Shown here in pieces: positions 56,556-64,000 of a stretch of 64,000 bases of DNA. The notes beneath the pieces were generated by a model that ran no database searches, had not been told where the DNA came from, and saw nothing but the letters and a program-made list of their open reading frames with translations. The DNA comes from Citreicoccus inhibens. GTDB taxonomy: Bacteria; Myxococcota; Myxococcia; Myxococcales; Myxococcaceae. The number at the start of each line of letters is the position of its first letter. Position 1 is the first letter of the stretch. The position numbers and the translations under genes were made by a program. The stretch spans positions 1 through 64,000 of the forward strand of contig NZ_JAHNZT010000034.1 in NCBI RefSeq assembly GCF_019039035.1, read 5' to 3'.

Positions 56556-59089
56556 ACGCCTTGCTGCGGCGCGCGAGCCTGCGCCACCTGGGCAAGCACC
56601 CGTGGCTCACGGCGCTGTCCCTGCTGGGCATCGCGCTGGGCGTGGCCGTGGTGGTGTCCATCGACCTGGCGAGCGGCAGCGCGCTGAGCGCCTTCGAGCG
56701 CTCCACGGACCTGGTGGCGGGGCGGGCCACGCATCAGCTCGTGGGAGGGACCTCCGGACTCCCCGAGGGCGTGTACACGGCGCTGCGCCTGCGCGCGGAC
56801 GCGCCGCTCGCCGCGCCGGTGGTGGAAGGGACCGTGCAAGCGGACCTGGGTGACCGCCGCGCGCTCACCGTGCTGGGCGTGGACCCATTCGCGGAGGCCC
56901 CCTTCCGAGACTTCGCGAGCGGAGGCGCGGTGGGCAACGTGACCGGGCTCTTGACTCGGCCCGGCGCGGCGCTGTTGGGCGAGCGAGCCGCGCGGGCACT
57001 CGGCCTCGGCACCGGCGACACGTTGCCGGTGACGGTGGCGGGCACGCGCCGGGACCTGCACGTGGTGGCGCTGCTGGCGCCACGAGACGAGCGCGCGGCC
57101 CGGGCGCTGGAGTCGCTCGTGCTGATGGATGTGTCCTCGGCGCAGGAGCTGCTGGGCCAGGTGGGCCGGCTGTCGCGAATCGACCTGCGCCTGACGGATG
57201 GCGAGGCCGAGGCCCAGCGGTTGACGGCCACGCTGCCTCCCGGCGTGGAGCTGACGCGTCCCTCCGCGCGCGCGGGCACGGTGGAGCAGATGACGCGCGC
57301 GTTCCGCACCAACCTCACCGCGCTGTCCCTGCTGGCCCTCGTGGTGGGGATGTTCCTCATCTACAACACGATGACGTTCTCGGTGGTGCAGCGGCGCGGG
57401 CAGCTCGGACGGCTTCGCGCCATGGGGCTCACGCGCGGCGAGCTGTTCGCGATGGTGCTGGGCGAGGCCTCGGTGCTCGCGCTGGTGGGCACCACGGCCG
57501 GCATGCTGATGGGCGTGCTGATGGCGCGCGGGCTGCTGGGGCTCGTCACGCAAACCATCAACGACCTGTACTTCGTGGTCGACGCGCGACGGCTGACGCT
57601 CACGCCCTTCACGTTGGGAAAGGGCCTGGCCCTGGGCCTGGGCGCCACGCTGGCGGCGGCGCTGGTGCCCGCGTGGGAAGCGGCGCGCTCGACGCCCGTG
57701 ACGACGATGCGGCGCTCCACGCTGGAGGACACCTCGCGGCGACGCGCGCCGGGGCTCGCGCTGCTGGGGCTGGGCGTGCTGGCCGTGGGCGTGGGGCTGC
57801 TCGCGTGGCCCACCCCGGCGCTGACTCCGGCCTATGCCGGACTGTTCGCGGTGCTGCTCGGCGCGTCGTTGGAGGTGCCGTGGGTGACGGAGAAGCTGAC
57901 GACGGGCGCGGCGCGTCCGCTCGGCGCCCTCTTCGGTCCGCTGGGGCGCATGGCGGCGCGCGGGGTGACGGCCAGCCTGTCTCGCACGGCGGTGGCGCTC
58001 GCGGCGCTGATGGTGGCGGTGGCCACCACGGTGGGCGTGGGCCTGATGGTGTCCAGCTTCCGCGGCACGGTGGAGTCGTGGCTGGAGGCCTCGCTGCAAG
58101 CCGATGTGTTCATCTCGCCGCCGTCGCTGGTCGCCCGGCGCGGAGATGCCACGCTGCTGCCCGGCCTGGCCGAGCGCGTCCGCGCGACTCCCGGCGTCCA
58201 GACGAGCAGCAGCATCCGCGTGACGCAGGTGCGCGCCCAAGGCGTGCCCACGGACCTGATGGCCATCGACTTCGCCGCGGGGCATCGGCCCTATCGGCTC
58301 AAGGAGGGAGACGCGGAGCGGGTGTGGCGCGAGCTGGACGCATCCGCCGACGCCCTGCTCGTCTCCGAGCCCTTCGGCTTCCATCGCGGCGTCCACCTGG
58401 GCGACACCGTGACGCTGGCCACGGACCGCGGGCCGCACGCCTTCCACGTGGTGGGCGTGTACTTCGACTATGGCTCGGACGTGGGGACGCTGCTGATGCC
58501 CCGCGCCACGTACACGCGGTGGTTCGACGACCGAGGCGTCAGCGGTGTCGCGCTCTACGCGCAGCCCGGCCAGGACGTGGACGCGCTGGTGGCACGTGTT
58601 CGCGAGCGCGCGGCGGGCGCGCAAGCGCTCCAGGTGCGCGCCAATCGGGTGCTGCGGCAGACCTCCATGGAGGTGTTCGACCGGACCTTCACCATCACAC
58701 AGGTGCTGCGCTTGCTGGCCATCGCCGTCGCCTTCGTCGGCGTGTTGAGCGCGCTCATGGCGCTGCAACTGGAGCGCGCGCGCGAGTACGCGGTGCTGCG
58801 CGCCATGGGACTCACGCCGGGACAGCTCTGGGGCATGGTGTCGTTGCAGACGGGGCTGCTGGGTTTGCTGGCGGGCCTGTTCTCCGTGCCGCTGGGCGGC
58901 GCGCTGGCGTACGTGCTCGTGCATGTCATCAATCAGCGCTCCTTCGGGTGGACGCTGCGGCTCACGGTTTCGCCGGGCGTGCTGTGGCAAGCGGTGGTGC
59001 TCGCGCTGGTGGCGGCGGCGCTGGCGGGCCTGTACCCGGCCTGGAAGATGGCGCGGGCGCGACCCGCGCTGGCGCTGCGAGAGGAGTAA
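56552..59089 (+). CDS. FtsX-family ABC permease (AttF/AttG-like fusion)
   Basis: An 845-residue permease with two FtsX modules. First helix ALSLLGIALGVAVVVSIDLA, periplasmic region, then helices about 250-410 (LSLLALVVGMFLIYNTMTFS, MGLTRGELFAMVLGEASVLA), a second module (TAVALAALMVAVATTVGVGL) and terminal helices (MGLTPGQLWGMVSLQTGLLG). In the Agrobacterium AttEFGH system the two permeases are separate; here they seem fused into one chain. It ends RPALALREE, three bases before the next gene. Confidence 0.88.
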   Translation: MNALLRRASLRHLGKHPWLTALSLLGIALGVAVVVSIDLASGSALSAFERSTDLVAGRATHQLVGGTSGLPEGVYTALRLRADAPLAAPVVEGTVQADLGDRRALTVLGVDPFAEAPFRDFASGGAVGNVTGLLTRPGAALLGERAARALGLGTGDTLPVTVAGTRRDLHVVALLAPRDERAARALESLVLMDVSSAQELLGQVGRLSRIDLRLTDGEAEAQRLTATLPPGVELTRPSARAGTVEQMTRAFRTNLTALSLLALVVGMFLIYNTMTFSVVQRRGQLGRLRAMGLTRGELFAMVLGEASVLALVGTTAGMLMGVLMARGLLGLVTQTINDLYFVVDARRLTLTPFTLGKGLALGLGATLAAALVPAWEAARSTPVTTMRRSTLEDTSRRRAPGLALLGLGVLAVGVGLLAWPTPALTPAYAGLFAVLLGASLEVPWVTEKLTTGAARPLGALFGPLGRMAARGVTASLSRTAVALAALMVAVATTVGVGLMVSSFRGTVESWLEASLQADVFISPPSLVARRGDATLLPGLAERVRATPGVQTSSSIRVTQVRAQGVPTDLMAIDFAAGHRPYRLKEGDAERVWRELDASADALLVSEPFGFHRGVHLGDTVTLATDRGPHAFHVVGVYFDYGSDVGTLLMPRATYTRWFDDRGVSGVALYAQPGQDVDALVARVRERAAGAQALQVRANRVLRQTSMEVFDRTFTITQVLRLLAIAVAFVGVLSALMALQLERAREYAVLRAMGLTPGQLWGMVSLQTGLLGLLAGLFSVPLGGALAYVLVHVINQRSFGWTLRLTVSPGVLWQAVVLALVAAALAGLYPAWKMARARPALALREE

Positions 59090-59092
59090 CGG

Positions 59093-60292
59093 GTGAGCCA
59101 GGGACGCGGACTCGTCATCGGGACATCGGGGGTGCTGGCGGCGCTCGCCGTGGCGGTGGTCCTCGTCACGCGCGAGCCAGCTGCCGGGGTGGCAGCGGGG
59201 CCCCGCGCGCTCACCGTGGCCGGGGTGTTGGGGGCCTCGGACGGTGGAGCGGACGGCTTCGCGCGGGCGCTCGAGCCCCGGCCCTTCCACTTTCCCGAGG
59301 ACCACGGTCCCCATCCCGACTTCCGCGCCGAGTGGTGGTACTGGACCGGCAACCTGGAGACCGCGGATGGGCGCGCGTTTGGCTATCAGTTCACCCTCTT
59401 CCGCAGCGCGCTCACGGCGCAGGCGCCCGCGCGAGGCTCGGCCTGGGGTTCGCGGCAGGTGTTCATGGGGCACTTCACGCTGACGGACGTGCGCGCGGGC
59501 CGCTTCCACGCCGCCGAGCGCTTCAGCCGAGCGGCCGTGGGATTGGCGGGCGCCACCGCGACGCCCTTCCATGTGTGGCTCCAGGATTGGGAGGTCCGCG
59601 GCGCGAGCGACATGGAGCCGTGGCCCATGTACCTGCGCGCCCAAGCGGACGGCGTGGCGCTGGCGTTGACGCTGGAGCCGGGCAAGCCCGCGGTCGCCCA
59701 GGGAGACCGGGGACTCAGCCAGAAGGGACCCGAGCAGGGCAACGCGTCCTACTACTACTCGTTCCCGCGCATGCCCTCGCGAGGCACCGTGACGGTGGGG
59801 AGCGAGTCCTTCGCCGTGACGGGCGACAGCTGGATGGATCGCGAGTGGAGCACCAGCGCGCTCGGCGCCGGACAGGTGGGCTGGGACTGGTTCTCGCTCC
59901 AGCTCTCCGACGGGAGCGAGCTGATGGAGTACCAGCTCCGGCGCGAGGACGGCACGGCGGATCCATACAGCGCGGGGCTGTGGATACCGCCCACGGGCGA
60001 GCCCGTGCGGCTCACGCGCGAGGACGTGAAGCTCGAGGTGCTGGACACGTGGCGCAGTCCGCGCGGCGCCACGTATCCCTCACGATGGCGCGTGCAGGTG
60101 CCCAAGCGGCGGCTCGACTTGACGGTGACGCCGAGGTTGGCCGACCAGGAGCTGGTGCTGAGCTTCCGCTACTGGGAGGGCGCGGTATCGCTGGAGGGCA
60201 CGCGCGAGGGTCAGCCCGTGAAGGGACGCGGCTACGTGGAGCTCACCGGCTACGCGGACGCGCGCGTGCCCGGAGACACCGCGTTGCGATAG
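59093..60292 (+). CDS. AttH-like (CrtC-fold) exported lipocalin-type protein
   Basis: A 399-residue protein with an N-terminal membrane helix or signal (LVIGTSGVLAALAVAVVLV) and the tandem beta-barrel AttH/CrtC domain: FHFPEDHGPHPDFRAEWWYW, GYQFTLFRSAL, FMGHFTLTDV, TGDSWMDREWSTS, YVELTGYADARVPG. The family includes carotenoid hydratase and AttH; the context after an ABC ATPase and a fused permease points to the AttH role, a lipid or small-molecule carrier of the exporter. The GTG start lies three bases after the permease stop. Confidence 0.9.
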   Translation: MSQGRGLVIGTSGVLAALAVAVVLVTREPAAGVAAGPRALTVAGVLGASDGGADGFARALEPRPFHFPEDHGPHPDFRAEWWYWTGNLETADGRAFGYQFTLFRSALTAQAPARGSAWGSRQVFMGHFTLTDVRAGRFHAAERFSRAAVGLAGATATPFHVWLQDWEVRGASDMEPWPMYLRAQADGVALALTLEPGKPAVAQGDRGLSQKGPEQGNASYYYSFPRMPSRGTVTVGSESFAVTGDSWMDREWSTSALGAGQVGWDWFSLQLSDGSELMEYQLRREDGTADPYSAGLWIPPTGEPVRLTREDVKLEVLDTWRSPRGATYPSRWRVQVPKRRLDLTVTPRLADQELVLSFRYWEGAVSLEGTREGQPVKGRGYVELTGYADARVPGDTALR

Positions 60293-60313
60293 TCCATCGC
60301 GAGAGGCCCCGCT

Positions 60314-61084
60314 TCACGGCGGGGACTTCTCCAGCAGGAACGAGTCCTGCGCCTCCACGCCCGGAATGGACACCTGTCGCGAGGCGCGCACGGCCTCCGG
60401 CCCCTGGGCATGCAGCGCCCGAAGCGAAGGCTCCACATCCGAGAGCGCCAGGGGCGCGCGCGAGAACAAGGCCCAGATGCGCTCGGGGCCCGGCGCCGCA
60501 TCCAGCACGATGGCCCCGGGCAACTCCACCGGATCCGCGCTGCGTCCCCGCTGGGGCAGCTCCGCGCTCAGCGTGCCCTGCGCGGGGGAGTAGACGCTCA
60601 CCGCGCCAGTGCCATCCAGGGAGACGATGAGCACGTAGGGCAACCCACTCGACGACACGACAGTGAAGCGCAGCGCGTCTCCGGCGGACAACCGCACGCC
60701 GTCCGCCACGACGTCCACGCGCGCACCTCGCTTCGCATGGACGCGCAACACCGCGCCGCCCTTGAGGCCATACACATCCGAAGGCTCGACGCCCGAAGGT
60801 CCGCGAAACACGAGCGCGGCCACGGAGGCGACGGCGACGAGCGCCGCGGGCGCCAGCAACCACCGCCAGCTCCGGACGCTGCGCGCCTCGCCCCGCGCGC
60901 GCACCCCAGGCAAGGTGCGGCGCAGCACGTCCGTGTCGAAGCGACGGTGCGCGGCCTGAAGCGAAGCGAGCGCGGCGGCGCACGCGGCGCACGCGGCGAG
61001 ATGGGCCTCGGCGTGCGCGGCGAGTTCGGGCGGCAGCGCCCGCAGGACATGCGCGTCCAGGTCGAGCTGCGACAGGTGGCTCAT
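60314..61084 (-). CDS. Anti-sigma factor with zf-HC2 and extracytoplasmic DUF4384-like domain
   Basis: A 256-residue protein. The N-terminal zinc motif HLAACAAC is of the ZAS type, followed by one transmembrane helix (WLLAPAALVAVASVAALVF) and an exported beta domain (GAVLRVHAKRGARVDVVADG, LRFTVVSSSGLPYVLIVSLD) resembling DUF4384-type folds. Its start overlaps the ECF sigma stop (ATGA, 61081-61084), so it is the cognate anti-sigma. Confidence 0.87.
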   Translation of the reverse strand: MSHLSQLDLDAHVLRALPPELAAHAEAHLAACAACAAALASLQAAHRRFDTDVLRRTLPGVRARGEARSVRSWRWLLAPAALVAVASVAALVFRGPSGVEPSDVYGLKGGAVLRVHAKRGARVDVVADGVRLSAGDALRFTVVSSSGLPYVLIVSLDGTGAVSVYSPAQGTLSAELPQRGRSADPVELPGAIVLDAAPGPERIWALFSRAPLALSDVEPSLRALHAQGPEAVRASRQVSIPGVEAQDSFLLEKSPP

Positions 61085-61569
61085 GCGAGGTCCTTTCGCG
61101 AGAAGCGCTCGACGCGCTCATGGAAGTCGGCCAGTCGGTTGACCACGGTGCGCCGTGAGACATCGAGCGTACGCGCCACCTCGCCCTGGTCGAGACCGTC
61201 CACGTAGTGAAGCCAGACAATGGCGCGCAGCTTCTCGGGCACCCTCGCCATCAATCTCACCGTGAAGTCGCGATCCAGCAGCGCGTGCTCCAGGTTGGCG
61301 CCGGTGGGCAGGTCGGGCAGCTCGGCGAGGGGCTCGGGACGAAGCCGCGCATTGCGGAGCTGGTTGAGGCAGTAGTGCGTGGCGACCCGATAGATGTATC
61401 GAAGCCCCGTGCGCGTATCGGGCGCCTTCTCCAGCTGACGCAGCACGCGCATGAACGTCTCTTGCGTGGCGTCCTCGGCCGCGGCGCCATCCCCCAACAC
61501 CCGCTGGCACCGGGCGTAGATGGACGGGCCATAGAGGCGATAGAGCTGGGCGACTCGGTCTGCGGTCAT
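61081..61569 (-). CDS. ECF RNA polymerase sigma factor
   Basis: A 162-residue sigma factor, compact. Region 2 (VAQLYRLYGPSIYARCQRVL, DATQETFMRVLRQLEK, YIYRVATHYCLNQLRNARLR) and region 4 (ARVPEKLRAIVWLHYVDGLD, QGEVARTLDVSRRTVVNRL) with a short linker. The start at 61569 (MTADRVAQ) is preferred. Divergent from the epimerase gene; likely autoregulates. Confidence 0.92.
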   Translation of the reverse strand: MTADRVAQLYRLYGPSIYARCQRVLGDGAAAEDATQETFMRVLRQLEKAPDTRTGLRYIYRVATHYCLNQLRNARLRPEPLAELPDLPTGANLEHALLDRDFTVRLMARVPEKLRAIVWLHYVDGLDQGEVARTLDVSRRTVVNRLADFHERVERFSRKDLA

Positions 61570-61731
61570 ACCCACGGGGAAGGAGGGCGCCGGGCTCCCC
61601 AGCGGCACCGCCGCGAGGCGCTCCCGCCGCTCGAAAGAGGCGCGCGTGTTACTACGCGACTTCAGCCGCGAGCAACCGCGGGGCGCCCCTCCCGGTGCTA
61701 CAACCCGGCGCTCGGGGAGGACCACACCGCC

Positions 61732-62718
61732 ATGGACGTGCTCGTCACCGGGGCCACCGGCCTCATTGGAAACGCCATCGCCCACCGGCTCGCCGCGCGA
61801 GGCGACCGCGTGCGCGCGCTCGTGAGGGACCCGGTGAAGGCCGCGCGGCTCTTGCCCGGCAACGTGGAGCTGGTGCGCGGAGACATCACCGAGCCCGCCT
61901 CGCTGCCCTCGGCCCTGCGTGGCGTGGAGCGCGTCTTCCACGCGGCGGGCATGCCCGAGCAGTGGCTGCGCGATGAGCGCCTCTTCGACCAGGTCAATCG
62001 ACAGGGCACGGTCCACGTGCTCCAGGCCGCGCTCGACGCCGGCGTGCGCCGCGTCGTCTACACCTCCACCATGGACGTGTTCGCGGCTCCGCGCGGCGGC
62101 GTCGTCGTGGAGACGAACCTCGACACCGCGCCCAAGCCCACCGCCTACGAGCGCTCCAAGCAGGCCGCGGAGCGCGAGGCCGAGGTGATTCGCCAGCGCG
62201 GGCTCGACGTCGTCTACGTCAACCCGGCCGCGGTCTACGGCCCCAGCCCGGTCCACGTCGCCATCAACTCGCTGTTCCTCCAGGTCCTCAATCGGCAGGC
62301 GCCGGTGCTGCCTCCAGGCGGCGTGTCCGTGGCCTATGTGGACGGCGTCACCGACGTGCACCTCGCCGCGGCGGAGCGAGGCGTGAACGGCGAGCGCTAC
62401 CTCGTGGCCGACACGCACGTGAGCCCCGCGGCCTTCGCCGAGGCCATCCTCCAGGCCGCGGGCACCGGGCGCCGCCCTCCGCCCACCGCGCCCGCGTTTC
62501 TCTTGCATGCGCTCGCGGGCATCTCCGCGCCGCTCGCGCGCGGCATTGGCTTCACGCCGCTCATCGCGCCAGGGCAGCTCTCGTTCCTGCTCTGGGATGC
62601 GCACGTGGACGCCAGCAAGGCCCGCCGCGAGCTGGGCTTCCAACCCACGCCGCTCATTGAAGGCGTGGCCCGCACCGTCGCCTTCCTGCGCCAGGAAGGG
62701 CTCGTGCCCGCGCGCTGA
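61732..62718 (+). CDS. NAD(P)-dependent epimerase/dehydratase (extended SDR, dihydroflavonol-reductase-like)
   Basis: A 328-residue Rossmann enzyme: GATGLIGNAIAHRL (NAD(P) glycine motif), VFHAAGM, Ser/Thr in VYTSTMDVF, catalytic YERSK, VNPAAVYGP and a C-terminal substrate domain. The GRDI-like extended SDR used in sugar or sterol/flavonoid-type oxidoreduction; the substrate is unknown. The ribosome site GGGGAGG lies 11 bases before the ATG. Confidence 0.9.
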   Translation: MDVLVTGATGLIGNAIAHRLAARGDRVRALVRDPVKAARLLPGNVELVRGDITEPASLPSALRGVERVFHAAGMPEQWLRDERLFDQVNRQGTVHVLQAALDAGVRRVVYTSTMDVFAAPRGGVVVETNLDTAPKPTAYERSKQAAEREAEVIRQRGLDVVYVNPAAVYGPSPVHVAINSLFLQVLNRQAPVLPPGGVSVAYVDGVTDVHLAAAERGVNGERYLVADTHVSPAAFAEAILQAAGTGRRPPPTAPAFLLHALAGISAPLARGIGFTPLIAPGQLSFLLWDAHVDASKARRELGFQPTPLIEGVARTVAFLRQEGLVPAR

Positions 62719-62771
62719 GCGCCCTCATACGGGGAGTCCCGCCCAGCGGTGGCTTGGAGTAGGTTCACCGC

Positions 62772-64000
62772 ATGGCGAAGGCAAAGCACGTCCTGGCCCT
62801 GGACCAGGGCACCACCGGAACGCATGTCTCCATCCTCGACAAGCAGCTGCGCGTCGTGGGGCGCTCGTACAAGGAATTCACCCAGCACTTCCCCAAGCCC
62901 TCTTGGGTGGAGCACGACCTGGATGAAATCTGGGCGACGAGCGAGTGGTGCATCGCAAAGGCGCTGAAGGACGCGGGCCTGACCGGGCGAGACATCGCCG
63001 CGGTGGGCATCACGAATCAGCGCGAGACGACGGGCCTGTGGATGCGCGACAGCGGCAAGCCCCTGGGCCGCGCCATCGTCTGGCAGGACCGCCGCACCGC
63101 GGACATCTGCCAGTCGCTCAAGGCCAAGGGCGTGGAGCCGCGCGTGCGCGAGGTGACGGGGCTGGTGCTGGACCCGTACTTCTCCGGCACGAAGCTCACG
63201 TGGATGTTCCAGCACATCAAGGGCGCGCGCGCCCGTGCCGAGAAGGGCGACGTGGCCTTCGGCACCATCGACACGTGGCTCGTCTACAAGCTCACCGGCG
63301 GCAAGGCCCACGTGACGGACGTGTCCAACGCCAGCCGCACGCTGCTGATGGATTTGCGCTCCCTCGCCTGGGATGACGAGCTGCGCTCGCTGCTCGGGGT
63401 GCCCGCCGCGTGCTTGCCGGACATCCGCGCCTCGGCCGAGGTGTATGGCACCACGCGCGGCATGCGGAGCCTGCCGGACGGCATCCCGGTGGCGGGCATG
63501 GCGGGCGACCAGCAGGCGGCCCTCTTCGGACAGGCCTGCTTCGAGCCGGGCGAGTCCAAGTGCACGTACGGCACGGGCGCCTTCCTGCTGATGAACACCG
63601 GCACGCAGCCAGTGCGCTCCACCGCGGGCCTCATCACCACCGTGGCGTGGAAGCTGGGCGACACCACGCACTATGCGCTGGAGGGCAGCTCGTTCATCGC
63701 GGGCGCCGCCGTGCAGTGGCTGCGCGATGGCCTGCGCGTCATCAAGAAGGCCCCGGACGTGGAGGCGCTCGCGGCCAGCGTGAAGGACTCGGGGGACGTG
63801 GTGTTCGTCCCCGCGCTGGCGGGCCTGGGCGCGCCGCACTGGCGGCCCGAGGCGCGCGGACTCTTCGCCGGCATCGACCGCTCCACCACGGTGGCGCACC
63901 TGGCGCGCGCCACGTTGGAAGGCGTGGCGCTCCAGATTCACGACCTGGCGGACGCCATGCGGCGCGACAGCGGCCGAGACATCCCCGTGCTCAAGGCGGA
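62772..64000 (+). CDS. glpK: Glycerol kinase, 3' end outside window
   Basis: The first 409 codons of an FGGY-family glycerol kinase, which phosphorylates glycerol to glycerol 3-phosphate. LALDQGTTGTHVSILD (phosphate loop), EHDLDEIW, VGITNQRETTGLW, RAIVWQDRRTA, GTIDTWLVYKLTGGK, VTDVSNASRTLLMDL, GMAGDQQAALFGQACF, KCTYGTGAFLLMNTG and FVPALAGLGAPHWRPEARG are all in the GlpK order. The frame is open to the window end; about 85 residues are missing. Confidence 0.95.
   Translation, partial: MAKAKHVLALDQGTTGTHVSILDKQLRVVGRSYKEFTQHFPKPSWVEHDLDEIWATSEWCIAKALKDAGLTGRDIAAVGITNQRETTGLWMRDSGKPLGRAIVWQDRRTADICQSLKAKGVEPRVREVTGLVLDPYFSGTKLTWMFQHIKGARARAEKGDVAFGTIDTWLVYKLTGGKAHVTDVSNASRTLLMDLRSLAWDDELRSLLGVPAACLPDIRASAEVYGTTRGMRSLPDGIPVAGMAGDQQAALFGQACFEPGESKCTYGTGAFLLMNTGTQPVRSTAGLITTVAWKLGDTTHYALEGSSFIAGAAVQWLRDGLRVIKKAPDVEALAASVKDSGDVVFVPALAGLGAPHWRPEARGLFAGIDRSTTVAHLARATLEGVALQIHDLADAMRRDSGRDIPVLKA

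Noticed and set aside
55889-59644. 1251-codon open frame on the minus strand opposite the ABC operon
   Set aside because: Shadow frame in high-GC DNA; the plus strand encodes complete ATPase, permease and AttH motifs.
60307-60324. CCCCGC...GCGGGG hairpin at the end of the AttH gene
   Set aside because: Short, partly inside the anti-sigma coding end, with no T-run; too weak to call a terminator.

Overview
This window is dense, very GC-rich bacterial chromosome (about 70% G+C, strong G/C at third codon positions). Several things together point to a myxobacterium of the Myxococcus/Corallococcus type: tandem PilT-type ATPases, three large hybrid histidine kinases, two ECF sigma/anti-sigma pairs, many predicted lipoproteins, and families such as DUF5684 and AttH-like lipocalins. 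I see no tRNA, rRNA, insertion sequence, prophage or CRISPR array. About 54 genes fill nearly all of the sequence and no gene-free stretch exceeds about 300 bases.

Left third (1-30 kb). Two adjacent PilT-like motility ATPases (the first enters from outside the window) are followed by a DUF5684 membrane protein, a small lipoprotein, a DinG-type Fe-S helicase, and a zinc-ribbon/site-2-protease pair. Next come two lipoproteins, a HAD phosphatase, a histone-tail-like basic protein, a lipid-kinase-fold protein with a likely CTG start, a PDZ protein, an Oar-like TonB-dependent receptor, HrcA and a DMT transporter. Two kinases follow on the minus strand, 8 bp apart: a 1934-residue poly-HAMP hybrid kinase built on nine exact 276-bp periods, then a REC-PAS-PAS-kinase. 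A membrane-anchored propeller-like protein, a Gly/Ser/Thr-rich exported protein, a degenerate E2-acyltransferase-fold protein and a DUF1684 protein complete this part.

Middle (28.8-46.9 kb). A CPA1 cation/proton antiporter overlaps a TrkA-N/TrkA-C/cyclic-nucleotide-binding protein by ATGA, which suggests a ligand-gated ion transport unit. A minus-strand block carries a BlaI-type repressor, an M56 (BlaR1-type) metallopeptidase with a heptad-repeat tail, an aldehyde dehydrogenase and a TPR protein. A BlaI-type operator (GACTAC-N4-GTAGTC) lies just upstream of the repressor. Then come an exported metallo-beta-lactamase-fold protein, an outer-membrane-protein-like gene with an AraC regulator, an ECF sigma/anti-sigma/exported-protein operon, a tail-anchored protein, and a LysR regulator divergent from a secreted alpha/beta-hydrolase.

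Right third (47-64 kb). This holds an ADOP/MacB-type permease, HemF coupled to a small pilin-like membrane protein, a DUF3467 protein, an esterase, a PAS-GAF hybrid kinase divergent from an AttE/AttFG/AttH-like ABC operon, a second ECF sigma/anti-sigma pair, an SDR epimerase, and GlpK, which runs off the right edge.

Most calls are family level and come from reading motifs; no database search was run. The best leads for new biology are the M56/BlaI module and its operator, the antiporter/TrkA-cNMP pair, the poly-HAMP kinase tandem, and the zinc-ribbon/M50 pair.
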